Assembly: GCF_022678645.1 (NCBI RefSeq)
Contig: NZ_JALBWV010000029.1
Coordinates: forward strand, 45,599 to 109,598
Origin: Saccharopolyspora soli
Lineage (GTDB): Bacteria; Actinomycetota; Actinomycetes; Mycobacteriales; Pseudonocardiaceae
DNA: 64,000 nucleotides
Reading direction: 5' to 3'
Shown: positions 9,157 through 21,184 of the stretch, piece by piece
Numbering within the stretch: the stretch's first letter is position 1
Layout: every line of letters begins with the position of its first letter
The notes under the pieces: generated by a model
The model's database searches: none
What the model saw: only the letters and a program-made list of their open reading frames with translations
Told to the model about the DNA's origin: nothing
Position numbers and translations under genes: made by a program

Positions 9157-9495
9157 GATTCGTTGTTTCGACTTCGTTGCCTGTGTGAACTCAGTTCAGG
9201 TTTCAAACTCCCACGATGAGGTAATCCTTGTCACAAATCCGACACATTGCGTAGTGAACATCGTTTACACACCGCAATGGCGGTTGCCTTGTCCACCCGG
9301 CATTCGGGTGAATTCGCAGCTCGAACCGGGTTGCATCAACAAATCTTCATTTGTTTCCGGGCAGCTTGCCCGGATCTGAGACTTGCGCTACCACCGCAGT
9401 TGTCGGATACCTTGAGTTCAGCGTTTCGCTACTTCTTCCCGCTACCGTCGATGTCGCCGGAAGGGGATCGGCTGCTCAATTCCAGGAGGCATTCG
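9157..9495. other. AT-richer intergenic region
   Basis: A 339-base gap with clearly lower GC than its surroundings and no convincing gene. It contains the perfect palindrome TGAACTCAGTTCA at 9186-9198, about 300 bases before the secreted-protein gene, and a weak promoter-like TTGAGT near 9412. The reading frame of the downstream gene is open back to 9247 but lacks homology or a ribosome site there. Confidence 0.45.
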
Positions 9496-9879
9496 GTGCG
9501 GGGCAAGGCTTGGCAGATCACGAGGGCAGGGCTGTTCCTGCTCTTCGCGGTCGTGCTCGCCGTGCTCGGGCCGGTGCAGTCGGAGGCCGAGGCCAGCGCG
9601 CTGTCGCGCACCGGCGCTCCCGCGGAGTCCAATTCGGAGACCAAGGAGCGCCGGGACTGCGAGAAGCTGCGCGAACGGCTGCCTGGCATTGCGCTGCAGC
9701 GACGTTCCCAGGAGCGGCGCGACGGCCGCCGCGCGCTGCTGCCGCGAGAACTGCAGCGCGTCGCCGATATCGAAAGCCAGGCCGAGGTCGGCACGCTGCC
9801 GGATGCCGGGCCCACGCCGCACCACTGCTACGCGAAGCTCAGACATTCACCAGCCGGACTCCAGGTCATCCGCCGCTGA
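9496..9879 (+). CDS. Small secreted hypothetical protein
   Basis: 127 residues from GTG 9496, chosen because AGGAGG (9484-9489) lies six bases upstream. The N-terminus is a clear Sec signal: basic VRGKAWQITR, then a hydrophobic AGLFLLFAVVLAVLG, with cleavage likely after SEAEA. The mature part is highly charged (many Arg and Glu) with two cysteines. It is not recognised as a known family. It lies 49 bases before the carbonic anhydrase gene in the same direction and is probably co-transcribed, so a role at the cell surface linked to CO2/bicarbonate is possible but only inferred. Confidence 0.6.
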   Translation: MRGKAWQITRAGLFLLFAVVLAVLGPVQSEAEASALSRTGAPAESNSETKERRDCEKLRERLPGIALQRRSQERRDGRRALLPRELQRVADIESQAEVGTLPDAGPTPHHCYAKLRHSPAGLQVIRR

Positions 9880-9928
9880 TCGGCTCGCTCGCGACATTTT
9901 TCGCAAGCCAGCGACCAGGAGGCGAATC

Positions 9929-10525
9929 ATGAGCTTCGAACATTTCGTGCGGCACGCACGACGACACCCGAGCACCCTTTCCGAGGCCCGCCGACAGCAG
10001 CTCGCGGCAGGCCAGAAACCGACCGCGCTGTTCATCGGTTGCTCCGATTCGCGGGTGATCCCGTCCCAGATCACCGGCGCCGAACCCGGAAAGCTGTTCG
10101 AACTGCGGACCGCGGGCAATGTCGTCCCGGAATATGCGCCGGACTCGGCGTCCAGTGAAATGGCCACCATCGAATACGCGGTGCTGCAGCTGCGCGTCCC
10201 GGAGATCATCGTCTGCGGGCACTCGTACTGCGGTGCCGTCACGGCATTGACGCTTGCCGGACGAGGCATGGAGGAACTGCCCGCACTGCGGACCTGGCTG
10301 GGCACTGACGGCCAGCCCAGCGTCGAGCCAGGCGACCCCAGCGTCAGCGCCGAGAGCAAGCGGCACATCCAGGCCCAGTTGCAGACGCTGCGCGAGTACC
10401 CGTTCATCCGGGATCGGCTCGCCACCGGTGAACTGCGGTTGCACGGCTGGTTCTACGAGATCGACACCGGTCTGACCTTCGCCTGCCCGCAAACCCCGGA
10501 CGCGTCGGACTTCCTGCCGCTGTAA
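9929..10525 (+). CDS. Beta-carbonic anhydrase
   Basis: A 198-residue zinc enzyme that interconverts CO2 and bicarbonate. Zinc ligands are visible: Cys38 in the CSDSRV motif (with the Asp40-Arg42 dyad), and His98 and Cys101 in HSYCGAV. Length and motifs are normal for a bacterial beta-class enzyme. ATG 9929 has AGGAGG seven bases upstream. The next gene is a SulP permease, a pairing known from bicarbonate transporters, which suggests the enzyme works with the permease in bicarbonate supply or pH balance. Confidence 0.95.
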   Translation: MSFEHFVRHARRHPSTLSEARRQQLAAGQKPTALFIGCSDSRVIPSQITGAEPGKLFELRTAGNVVPEYAPDSASSEMATIEYAVLQLRVPEIIVCGHSYCGAVTALTLAGRGMEELPALRTWLGTDGQPSVEPGDPSVSAESKRHIQAQLQTLREYPFIRDRLATGELRLHGWFYEIDTGLTFACPQTPDASDFLPL

Positions 10526-10615
10526 GTCCAGTTTCGCCAGGTCGACGCCCGCACCCCGAGGTGCGCGGCGCGATACCTGCTTCCCGGCATTCCGCTACTC
10601 GCCCTGGAGGGCATT

Positions 10616-12112
10616 GTGACTACGCAACTTGATCCGCCTCGGACGCGCCGAAAGCCCAGCGCGCCGACGTTCGGCGCCGACGTGGGGGCTTCGCTGGTGG
10701 TGTTCCTGGTGGCCGTGCCGCTGTGCGTCGGCGTGGCCGTCGCGTCCGGGGTGCCCGCCGAACTGGGCATCGTCACCGGCATCATCGGCGGGCTCGTGGT
10801 CGGCCTGCTGCCCGGCAGCACGATGCAGGTCAGCGGGCCAGCGGCGGGGCTGACGGTGTTGGTGGCCTCGGCCGTCGACCAGCACGGCCTGGCCGTGCTC
10901 GGCGTGATCGTGCTCGGCGCGGGGATCGTGCAGGTCTTGTTGGGCCTGAGCAAGCTCGGCACCTGGTTCCGGGCGATCTCGCCGTCGGTGGTGCAGGGCA
11001 TGCTCGCCGGAATCGGGCTGGTGCTGATCCTCGGCCAGATCTACCCGGTGAGCGGGCTCGCGCAGCCCGAGTCCACCTGGGCGAAGTTCTCCGGGATCCC
11101 GGACCTGTTGATCACGATGACGACCACCCCGGAGGGCATCAGCGGGGTGGCGCTGGCCGTGCTGGCGCTGGTGATCATGGCCGCCTGGAAGTGGGCTCCG
11201 GCCCGGTTGCGGCTCGTGCCCGGTGCGCTGGTGGCCGTCGTCGCGACCAGCGTGGTGGCGGCGCTGCTCGCGCTGCCGGTGCAGAAGGTCGAGGTGGGCT
11301 CGCTGCTCGCGGCGCTGAACCTGCCGACCGCGGCGGCTTGGAGTTCGCTCGCCACGCCAGCCGTGCTGGGTTCGATTCTGACCTTCGCGCTGATCGCCTC
11401 GGCGGAAAGCCTGTTTAGCGCCGCCGCCGTGGACCGCATGCACGACGGCCCGAAGACCCAGTACAACAAGGAACTCGTCGCCCAGGGTGCGGGCAATGCG
11501 GTCTGCGGGTTGCTCGGGGCGTTGCCGATGACGGCGGTGATCGTGCGCAGCTCCGCCAACGTGCAAGCGGGTGCGAAGACCAAGCTTTCCCGCGTGCTGC
11601 ACGGGTTCTGGCTGCTGCTGTTCGTGGTGCTGCTGCCGGGCGTGCTCGCTTTCATCCCGACTGCGGTGCTCGCCGCGCTGCTGATCCAGGCCGGTTGGAA
11701 GCTGTTGGAACTGCGGCAGGTCGTCGCGCTGGTGCGGGAGCACCGCTCGGAGGCGTTCGTGCTCGTGCTGACCGCGGGCACGATCGTGGCCACCGACCTG
11801 CTGATCGGCACCCTGACCGGGCTGGCGGTCGCCATCGTCAAGACCGCGGTCGAGGTGTCCCGGCTGTCGGTTCGGGCTGAGCACGGCGAGGACCACGTGT
11901 GGGTCAAGATGGGTGGCAACGCGACGTTCCTGCGACTGCCGAGGCTGCTGGACCACCTCGAACAGCTGCCGACGGCCAAGCACGTGCACCTGGACCTGAC
12001 GATGGTCCGGCACCTCGATCGGGCCTGCCACCAGGCAGTCGAGCACTGGGCGGCGCAGCGCCGTCGCGGTGACTGCACAGTCGAGGTCGCGCTGCCCGCA
12101 CGGGTGGGCTGA
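10616..12112 (+). CDS. SulP family anion permease
   Basis: A 498-residue membrane transporter. The N-terminal motif [21 protein letters not shown] and the [11 protein letters not shown] segment are typical SulP transmembrane signatures, with 10-12 hydrophobic helices. A short STAS-like domain follows (about residues 430-498: [17 protein letters not shown], then [15 protein letters not shown]). SulP proteins carry sulfate, bicarbonate or other anions. Adjacency to carbonic anhydrase argues for bicarbonate. GTG 10616 has CTGGAGGG upstream. The STAS region is at the short end for the family. Confidence 0.9.
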   Translation: MTTQLDPPRTRRKPSAPTFGADVGASLVVFLVAVPLCVGVAVASGVPAELGIVTGIIGGLVVGLLPGSTMQVSGPAAGLTVLVASAVDQHGLAVLGVIVLGAGIVQVLLGLSKLGTWFRAISPSVVQGMLAGIGLVLILGQIYPVSGLAQPESTWAKFSGIPDLLITMTTTPEGISGVALAVLALVIMAAWKWAPARLRLVPGALVAVVATSVVAALLALPVQKVEVGSLLAALNLPTAAAWSSLATPAVLGSILTFALIASAESLFSAAAVDRMHDGPKTQYNKELVAQGAGNAVCGLLGALPMTAVIVRSSANVQAGAKTKLSRVLHGFWLLLFVVLLPGVLAFIPTAVLAALLIQAGWKLLELRQVVALVREHRSEAFVLVLTAGTIVATDLLIGTLTGLAVAIVKTAVEVSRLSVRAEHGEDHVWVKMGGNATFLRLPRLLDHLEQLPTAKHVHLDLTMVRHLDRACHQAVEHWAAQRRRGDCTVEVALPARVG

Positions 12113-12143
12113 CGCGTCGGGGGTGGCGGGTAGCGTCGTCGGC

Positions 12144-13499
12144 GTGAGTGAAGGGCTCTTCGACGAAGGGTTGTTCGGCGCCGACACCGAGGTTCGGGCG
12201 GGCGAGCGGTTGGCCGAGAACGCGCCGCTGGCGGTGCGGATGCGGCCCCGCTGCCTGGACGAGGTCGTCGGCCAGCAGCACCTGCTGGGCGCCGGGGCAC
12301 CGCTGCGCCGCCTGGTCGAAGGCGCTGCCCCGGCATCGGTGCTGCTCTACGGCCCACCCGGTACTGGCAAGACGACCCTGGCCAACCTCGTCTCGCTGGC
12401 CACCGGCCGCCGGTTCGCGGCGCTGTCCGCGCTGTCGTCCGGGGTCAAGGAGGTGCGCGCCGTCATCGAGGAGGCGCGTCGCCGACTCGGCCGGTCCGGC
12501 GAGTCGACGGTGCTGTTCATCGACGAGGTCCACCGTTTCTCCAAGACCCAGCAGGACGCGCTGCTGGGCGCGGTCGAGGACCGCACCGTGCTGCTCGTGG
12601 CCGCTACCACGGAGAACCCGTTCTTCTCCGTGGTAGCGCCGCTGCTGTCGCGGTCGTTGGTGCTGCAACTGCGCAGCCTCGACGACGAGGACATCCGCAC
12701 GCTGTTGCGCCGAGCGGTCAACGAGGAGCGCGGCTTGGGTGCGGCATTGCGCCTCGACGAAGCCGCCGAAGCACACCTGGTGTCGCTCGCCGGGGGTGAC
12801 GCGCGGCGAGCGCTGACCGCGCTGGAAGCAGCGGCGGAATCGGCGAATTCGACCGGTGCGGACACGATCGACCTGGCGACCGTGGAGGCCACCGTGGATC
12901 GCGCCGCGGTGCTCTACGACCGGGGCGGTGACCAGCACTACGACGTGGTGAGCGCGTTCATCAAGTCCATCCGCGGGTCCGATGTGGACGCTGCGCTGCA
13001 CTACCTGGCCCGGATGGTGGAGGCGGGGGAGGATCCGCGGTTCATCGCCCGTCGACTGGTGGTGCACGCCAGCGAGGACATCGGGATGGCCGATCCGACC
13101 GCGCTGCAAACCGCGGTGGCCGCCGCGCACGCGGTGCAGTTCATCGGAATGCCCGAGGGGCGGATCGCGCTGGCGCAGGCCACGATCCACCTCGCCACCG
13201 CCCCGAAATCGAACGCGGTGATCACTGCGATCGATGAGGCGTTGAGCGACGTGCGCGCCGGGAAGGGCGGCCCGGTGCCGCCGCACCTGCGCGATGGGCA
13301 CTACGCCGGAGCGAGCAAGCTCGGCAACGCGCAGGGCTACGAGTACCCGCACAGCAAGCCCGAAGGCGTGCTCCCCCAGCAGTACCCGCCGAACGGGCTG
13401 GTGGGCCGCGACTACTACCAGCCGACCGGCCGAGGTGCCGAGCGCACGCTCAGCGACCGCGTCCCGAAGCTGCGCGGCATCATCCGCGGCGAGGACTGA
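12144..13499 (+). CDS. rarA: Replication-associated recombination ATPase RarA
   Basis: A 451-residue AAA+ ATPase of the MgsA/RarA family that acts at stalled replication forks. Walker A is GPPGTGKTT at residues 70-78, Walker B is [10 protein letters not shown] near 123, and ATTENP is the sensor 1 loop. The C-terminal half has the family motifs [16 protein letters not shown] and DGHYAGA. GTG 12144 is the first start giving the conserved N-terminus. It stands 31 bases downstream of the SulP gene, probably by chance. Confidence 0.95.
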   Translation: MSEGLFDEGLFGADTEVRAGERLAENAPLAVRMRPRCLDEVVGQQHLLGAGAPLRRLVEGAAPASVLLYGPPGTGKTTLANLVSLATGRRFAALSALSSGVKEVRAVIEEARRRLGRSGESTVLFIDEVHRFSKTQQDALLGAVEDRTVLLVAATTENPFFSVVAPLLSRSLVLQLRSLDDEDIRTLLRRAVNEERGLGAALRLDEAAEAHLVSLAGGDARRALTALEAAAESANSTGADTIDLATVEATVDRAAVLYDRGGDQHYDVVSAFIKSIRGSDVDAALHYLARMVEAGEDPRFIARRLVVHASEDIGMADPTALQTAVAAAHAVQFIGMPEGRIALAQATIHLATAPKSNAVITAIDEALSDVRAGKGGPVPPHLRDGHYAGASKLGNAQGYEYPHSKPEGVLPQQYPPNGLVGRDYYQPTGRGAERTLSDRVPKLRGIIRGED

Positions 13500-13590
13500 G
13501 TCCGACGGCGCGGGTGGGCGAAGCCACCTGGTGATCTTGGGGTGCCGTGCCGGGTAGATTTCGCGGGGATTCGTCGCGAGGAGGTCGCTG

Positions 13591-14559
13591 GTGGTGGGCA
13601 AGCAGATCGTGGTCACCCGGTCGGTGCCGGAGTCGGCGCTGGACATGCTGCGGAAGGTCGGGGCGGTGCACGTCTGCCCGCAGGACCGACCGCTGACGGT
13701 CCCCGAACTGCACGAAGCGGTGCGCGGCGCGCACGGCGTGGTGACCATGCTGCACGACCGGATCGACGCCGACCTGATCACTGCGGCCGGACCGCAGTTG
13801 CAGGTGGTGGCAAATGTCGCGGTCGGCTACGACAACATCGACGTCCCGGCGGTGACCGAACGCGGCGTCACCGTCACCAATACCCCTGGCGTGCTGGTGG
13901 ACGCGACCGCTGACCTCGCCCTCGGGCTGCTGCTGATGGTCACCCGGCGGTTGGGCGAGGGCGAACGGCTGCTGCGTGCCCGCCAGTCGTGGACTTTCCA
14001 CCTCGGTTTCATGCTCGGCACCGGACTGCAGGGCAAGACGCTCGGCATCGTCGGGCTCGGTGCGATCGGCCAGGCCGTCGCCCGGCGGGCCCGCGCGTTC
14101 GGGATGGACATCGTCTACACCGGCCGTGGCCGCGCACCGGCGGAGGTGGAGGCGGAGTTGGAGGCCCGCTTCCTGCCCCAGCACGAGTTGCTGCGCACCG
14201 CGGACGTGGTGTCCCTGCACTGCCCGCTGACCGAGCAGACCCGCCACCTCATCGACGAATCAGCGCTCGCCGCGATGAAGTCCACCGCCGTGCTGGTCAA
14301 CACCAGTCGGGGGCCGGTGGTCGACGAGCAGGCGCTGGCCAAGGCGCTGCGCGAAGGCCAGATCGGGGCCGCGGCGCTGGACGTCTTCGAGCGCGAGCCG
14401 GAGGTGGAACCGGCCCTGCTGGAGCTCGACAACGTGGTGGTAGCGCCGCACTTGGGCTCAGCGACCACCGAAACCCGCACCGCGATGGCCGAACTCGCCG
14501 CGCGCAACGTGGTCGCGGTCCTCACCGGCAACGAACCGGTCACCCCGGTACGGCCCTGA
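13591..14559 (+). CDS. D-isomer-specific 2-hydroxyacid dehydrogenase
   Basis: A 322-residue NAD(P)-dependent enzyme related to glyoxylate/hydroxypyruvate reductase and D-glycerate dehydrogenase. The dinucleotide loop is GLGAIGQ (from about residue 155). Catalytic Arg240 is in VNTSRGP and His287 is in APHLGS; the Glu between them is in the EREPEVEPALLEL region. GTG 13591 follows GAGGAGG by six bases. The substrate is likely glyoxylate, hydroxypyruvate or another 2-keto acid. Not linked to a pathway operon here. Confidence 0.88.
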   Translation: MVGKQIVVTRSVPESALDMLRKVGAVHVCPQDRPLTVPELHEAVRGAHGVVTMLHDRIDADLITAAGPQLQVVANVAVGYDNIDVPAVTERGVTVTNTPGVLVDATADLALGLLLMVTRRLGEGERLLRARQSWTFHLGFMLGTGLQGKTLGIVGLGAIGQAVARRARAFGMDIVYTGRGRAPAEVEAELEARFLPQHELLRTADVVSLHCPLTEQTRHLIDESALAAMKSTAVLVNTSRGPVVDEQALAKALREGQIGAAALDVFEREPEVEPALLELDNVVVAPHLGSATTETRTAMAELAARNVVAVLTGNEPVTPVRP

Positions 14560-14757
14560 GCACGAGCACCGCTGACGATCTTGACCAGGCGAAACCGCCT
14601 TGCGGCGAGGGCGGGGCCGTCCGCGGTGCCCGCTGCCCCGCGCTGCTGCGACCGGGTGCGGGCGTCCTGCGGTGGCCCCGGTAACCTGACGCACGATCAA
14701 CAGACCGGGGCTCGCGTCTCGGTGCTACGGACATGACGTGGACATACGGGAGGGCAC

Positions 14758-15165
14758 GTGACGCCCACGCAGATCGCCGCGCTGATCGCCGCCGGAGCGT
14801 TCGTGTTGCTGGTCGTGCTGCTGGCGATCCCGCTGATCAAGCTCGGCCGCACGCTGGACGAGGCGACCATCGCGATCCGCAAGGCGCACGAGAACTCCGA
14901 TCCGCTGTTCACCGGGGCGAACTCGACGATCACCCATGTCAATACCCAGCTGGAGCGGGTCGACGGCATCACCGCCAACGCCAAGACGATCAGCGGCAAC
15001 GTCTCGGCGTTGTCCTCGCTGTTCACGGCTACACTGGGTGGTCCGTTGGTGAAGACGGCGGCGTTCTCCTACGGGGTCAGCAAGGCGCTGCGGGCCCGCC
15101 GGAAGCGGAAGCAGGAGCCTGCTGGTCGGCACTTCCGCCGCAAGGGCAAAGGGGGGCGCAAGTGA
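14758..15165 (+). CDS. DUF948 membrane protein
   Basis: A 135-residue protein with one N-terminal transmembrane helix (about residues 5-28), an amphipathic helical middle (NSTITHVNTQLERVDGITANAK, typical DUF948) and a very basic tail (RKRKQEP...RRKGKGGRK). The function is unknown; related proteins are general-stress or envelope-associated. GTG 14758 begins the co-translated series DUF948-DUF6167-alaS, a conserved actinobacterial neighbourhood. Its stop overlaps the next start as GTGA. Confidence 0.85.
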   Translation: MTPTQIAALIAAGAFVLLVVLLAIPLIKLGRTLDEATIAIRKAHENSDPLFTGANSTITHVNTQLERVDGITANAKTISGNVSALSSLFTATLGGPLVKTAAFSYGVSKALRARRKRKQEPAGRHFRRKGKGGRK

Positions 15166-15464
15166 GGCGCCTGTTCTGGTTCGGTGCCGGAGTCGCGGCC
15201 GGAGTCGCGCTGGCGCGCAAGCTCAACGAGACTGCCCGGAAGGCGACCCCGAGCGGCATGGCCGAGCAGCTGGGCGGCGCGGTCCGGGAGCTCGCCGGTG
15301 CGGTCGGCTCGTTCGGTGCCGAGGTGCGCGCAGGCATGCAGGAACGGGAGCAGGAACTGCAGGACGTGGTGGACCGCGCCGACACCGTGCAGTTCCGCCG
15401 GATCGACGCGCCTGGCGACGCGGGCGCGGCCAACGGTCGACGAGCTCGTCGGGCGGGCCGCTGA
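15162..15464 (+). CDS. DUF6167 family protein
   Basis: A 100-residue protein with the actinobacterial signature [20 protein letters not shown], then a helical segment ([23 protein letters not shown]) and an Arg-rich end. It has a weak hydrophobic N-terminus and is probably membrane-associated. GTG 15162 overlaps the DUF948 stop by four bases, so translation is coupled. The usual position just before alaS supports its reality. No function is known. Confidence 0.8.
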   Translation: MRRLFWFGAGVAAGVALARKLNETARKATPSGMAEQLGGAVRELAGAVGSFGAEVRAGMQEREQELQDVVDRADTVQFRRIDAPGDAGAANGRRARRAGR

Positions 15465-15540
15465 CGTCGGCGCATCGCGCCGCCAGCCGTTCGCCGATAC
15501 CCGCAGCCGTGTCCGTTACCTGAACTCCCGAGGACTTACC

Positions 15541-18209
<2,669 letters not shown>

Positions 18210-18213
<4 letters not shown>

Positions 18214-18683
18214 ACGAGCACCGGCAGGCGGACCCCGGACCGGGACGTCGACTCGGCGTTGACGTCGGTGCGGTCCGGGTCGGTGTCGCGCTCAGCGACC
18301 CCGCCCCGATGCTGGCGACCCCGCTGATCACCTTGCAGCGGGACGCCGTCGGAGGTCACGACCTCGGTCAGCTGGCCGAGCTCGTGGCCGAACACGAGGT
18401 GGTGGAAGTCGTGGTCGGCCTGCCCAAGACGCTGGCGGGTCGGCACGGAACTGCAGCGGAAACGGCGCAGGCGTACGGGGCGGCGCTCGCGGAACGGATC
18501 GCACCGGTGCCGGTGCGGTTCGCCGACGAGCGGCTGACCACCGTGACGGCCAGCCGGATGCTGTCGCAACGCGGCGTGCGGGGGAAGAAGCAGCGCGCCG
18601 TGGTGGATCAGGCGGCAGCGGTGGAGATTCTGCAGGCATGGTTGGACGGCCGGGGGCAGACGACACGAGAGGAACTTTCGTGA
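18210..18683 (+). CDS. ruvX: Putative Holliday junction resolvase RuvX (YqgF)
   Basis: 157 residues of RNase H-like fold. The first strand [18 protein letters not shown] carries the catalytic Asp, [19 protein letters not shown] follows, and [15 protein letters not shown] and [15 protein letters not shown] complete the YqgF pattern. Family members process 16S rRNA or resolve junctions. GTG 18210 overlaps the alaS stop, and its own stop overlaps the mltG start, so all three are translationally coupled. Confidence 0.95.
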
Positions 18684-19882
18684 CCGACGATCTCGGACTG
18701 TTCGCGGACGAGCCCGGTGAGCGACGGCGGCGCGCCCCAGATCCGGAACGGTTCCGCCGCCGCAAACGACGTCGAATAGTGACCGCGGTGGCGGGCCTGT
18801 TCGTGCTGCTGCTGGTCGGTTCCGGGGTGCTCTACGGGGCCAGCCAGATCATGCAGATCGGCAGCTACGACGACTACGAAGGCGAGGGCGCTGGCGACGT
18901 CGTCATCGAGGTCAAATCCGGCGACACGGTCAGCGCCATCGGTCGCACCCTCGCCGACCGGGACGTGGTCGCCAGCACCAAGGCGTTCACCAAGGCCGCC
19001 GAGGACAACCGGCAGATCAACAGCATCCAGCCGGGCTACTACCTGATGCGCAACAAGATGTCCGGCGAAGCGGCCGTGGCGCACATCCTGTCCATGGACG
19101 CGAAGGTCGGCCGGGTGGACATCCGGGGCGGCATGCGGCTGGAGGACCAGCTGGCGCCCGACGGCGGGCACACCCCCGGCATCCTGCGGCGCCTCGCCGA
19201 GGCGACCTGCGCCGGGGCCAACGCCAAGTGCACCACGCCGGAGGAGATGCACCGGGTCGCCGAGACGGCCGACCTGGCTTCGCTGGGCGTGCCGGAGTGG
19301 GCCATCGCGGACGCCTCCAGGGCCGAACCCAAGCGGCGGCTGGAAGGGCTGATCATGCCCGGCCTCTACGACGTGAAGCCGGGTGAGAGCGCGGAGAACG
19401 TGCTGCGCGACGTGGTCACCCGGTCCGCGGCGGCATTGGAGGTCGCCGGGCTGCCGCAGGCCGCCGAGGGCACCCGCTTCAGCCCGTACCAGCTGCTCAC
19501 CATCGCATCGCTGGTGCAGAGCGAAGGCATCACCAAGGACTTCCCGCAGGTGTCGCGGGTGATCCAGAACCGCCTGGCGCCGCCCGCCATGCACCTCGGG
19601 CTGGACTCCACGATCAACTACCCGCTGGACAAGCCGACCCTGCTGACCAGGCCGGAAGACCGGGACCGGCCGGGCCCGTACAACACCTACCAGAACTACG
19701 GCCTGCCACCGACGCCGATCTCGGCGATCAGCAAGGAAGCGGTCGCCGCTGCGGAGAAGCCCGCCGAGGGCAATTGGCGGTACTTCGTGAAGTGCTACCC
19801 GGACGGCACCTCCTGCTTCGCCGACACCCAGGAACAGCACGATGCCTACATCGCCGAGGCACGGGCACGTGGCGCGTTCTGA
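18680..19882 (+). CDS. mltG: Endolytic murein transglycosylase MltG
   Basis: A 400-residue membrane-anchored enzyme that ends glycan strands in the cell wall. It has a cytoplasmic Arg-rich tail, one transmembrane helix (about residues 35-55, [19 protein letters not shown]), a LysM-like region ([20 protein letters not shown]) and a YceG catalytic domain. Glu282 in LVQSEG is the expected catalytic residue. GTG 18680 overlaps the ruvX stop (GTGA). The 3' end overlaps the aroE start by 14 bases. Confidence 0.95.
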   Translation: MTDDLGLFADEPGERRRRAPDPERFRRRKRRRIVTAVAGLFVLLLVGSGVLYGASQIMQIGSYDDYEGEGAGDVVIEVKSGDTVSAIGRTLADRDVVASTKAFTKAAEDNRQINSIQPGYYLMRNKMSGEAAVAHILSMDAKVGRVDIRGGMRLEDQLAPDGGHTPGILRRLAEATCAGANAKCTTPEEMHRVAETADLASLGVPEWAIADASRAEPKRRLEGLIMPGLYDVKPGESAENVLRDVVTRSAAALEVAGLPQAAEGTRFSPYQLLTIASLVQSEGITKDFPQVSRVIQNRLAPPAMHLGLDSTINYPLDKPTLLTRPEDRDRPGPYNTYQNYGLPPTPISAISKEAVAAAEKPAEGNWRYFVKCYPDGTSCFADTQEQHDAYIAEARARGAF

Positions 19883-20723
19883 GCCACGCCGGGCAGCAGT
19901 GCTCGGTTCGCCGATCGAGCACTCGCTGTCCCCGGTGCTGCACGGCGCCGCCTATGCCGCGCTCGGTCTGCACGACTGGACCTACGAGCGGGTGGAGGCC
20001 GACGCGGACCGGCTGGTCGAGTTCGTCGCCGGGCTCGGCCCGGAGTGGGTCGGGCTGTCGGTGACCATGCCCGGCAAGCGGGCGGCGCTGCGGGTCGCGA
20101 GCGAGGCCAGCGAGCGGGCCGTGGCCGTCGGCGTGGCGAACACGCTGGTGCACCAAGCAGATGGGAGTTGGCGCGCGGACAGCACCGACGTCGACGGAGT
20201 CGTCGGTGCGCTGCGTTGTGCTGGCGGGTTCACCACCGGCCACAGTGGACTGATCTTGGGAGCGGGCGGCACCGCCGCCGCGACCCTGGCGGCATTCGCG
20301 GAGCTCGGGATCGGCGAAGCGACGCTCGCGGTGCGCGAGCCCGCGCGAGCGCGCGACGCGGCGGAGACCGCGGAGCGCGTCGGAGTGCGGGTGCGCGTCG
20401 AGCGGCTGGACCGCGTGTCGCTCGCGGACGCCGCGGCAGCGGCGGACGTCGTGGTGTCGACGCTGCCAGCGGGAGCGCTGGACGCGCGAGCGGCTGAGCT
20501 TGCGAAGGCCGCGTGCGTGCTGGACGTGGTCTACCACCCGTGGCCGACGCCGCTGGCCACCGCGGTCACCGCGACCGGTGGGCGGATCGCCACCGGTCTG
20601 GACATGCTGCTGCACCAGGCGTTCGGCCAGGTGGAGCAGTTCACCGGGCGGACCGCGCCCCGCGAAGCCATGCGCGAGGCCCTCGCCGCCGCCACCGGCG
20701 GCGAAGTCCCGCTCCCGCTCTGA
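19869..20723 (+). CDS. aroE: Shikimate dehydrogenase
   Basis: Reduces 3-dehydroshikimate to shikimate with NADPH. 284 residues from GTG 19869, preceded by GAGG and chosen so that the conserved AAVLGSPIEHSLSPVLH begins close to the N-terminus. Catalytic Lys70 is in SVTMPGK, the dinucleotide loop is GAGGTAAAT, and STLPAGAL and GLDMLLHQAFGQ complete the family pattern. It is the last gene of the alaS-ruvX-mltG-aroE block and lies 4.6 kb from the other shikimate genes. Confidence 0.95.
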   Translation: MARSEPRRAAVLGSPIEHSLSPVLHGAAYAALGLHDWTYERVEADADRLVEFVAGLGPEWVGLSVTMPGKRAALRVASEASERAVAVGVANTLVHQADGSWRADSTDVDGVVGALRCAGGFTTGHSGLILGAGGTAAATLAAFAELGIGEATLAVREPARARDAAETAERVGVRVRVERLDRVSLADAAAAADVVVSTLPAGALDARAAELAKAACVLDVVYHPWPTPLATAVTATGGRIATGLDMLLHQAFGQVEQFTGRTAPREAMREALAAATGGEVPLPL

Positions 20724-20741
20724 CACCGGCACTGGTGCGGC

Positions 20742-20794
20742 GAGGTGAAGGGCGCCTCTTGCCAAGTAACTGGGTAAAAGGTGCCCTTCACCTC
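20742..20794. repeat. Hairpin family member (GTGAAGGGC type), probable bidirectional terminator
   Basis: Left arm 20742-20760 starts GAGGTGAAGGGC; right arm 20776-20794 ends GCCCTTCACCTC. Twelve outer base pairs are perfect and the inner part is imperfect. It lies between the convergent genes aroE and ptsH. Confidence 0.75.
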
Positions 20795-20872
20795 TCACCT
20801 GAACGGCGCGCGCTCGGTGAACTCATACGAACGGCCCCCCGGGAAGAGGGGCCGTTCAGTCGGGGGATGGTT

Positions 20873-21142
20873 TCAGTTGTTGTCGAGGTCGGAGGCGACC
20901 AGTTCGGCCATGTGCTCCAGCGCGGCTTCGGCGCCTTCGCCCTCGGCGGCGAGCACCACCTCGTCACCGTAGGCCGCACCCAGGGTCATCAGGCCGAGGA
21001 TGCTGCCCGCCTCCACCGGATCCGTGTCGTCCTTGCGGATGGTGATCGGGACGGACTGCGCTGCGGCGGCCTTGGCCACGAGTGCCGCTGGCCGCGCATG
21101 CAGCCCCACTTTGCTAGCCACGGTTACCCGTCGCTCCAGCAT
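20873..21142 (-). CDS. ptsH: Phosphocarrier protein HPr
   Basis: An 89-residue PTS phosphocarrier that passes phosphate from Enzyme I to sugar-specific EIIA. The active site His15 is in VGLHARPAA. Ser47 (EAGSILGLMTLGA) is at the position that HPr kinase uses in Firmicutes, although actinomycetes usually lack that control. ATG 21142 is 42 bases downstream of the EIIC gene on the same strand, so it is likely co-transcribed. Enzyme I is not in this window. Confidence 0.96.
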   Translation of the reverse strand: MLERRVTVASKVGLHARPAALVAKAAAAQSVPITIRKDDTDPVEAGSILGLMTLGAAYGDEVVLAAEGEGAEAALEHMAELVASDLDNN

Positions 21143-21184
21143 GGCTCTCCGTTCGTCGGGGGAATCGGGAACGAACGCCGGGGA

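Noticed and set aside
9247..9495. N-terminal extension of the secreted protein gene
   Set aside because: The extension lacks homology and would bury the signal peptide; AGGAGG and GTG 9496 define a better start.
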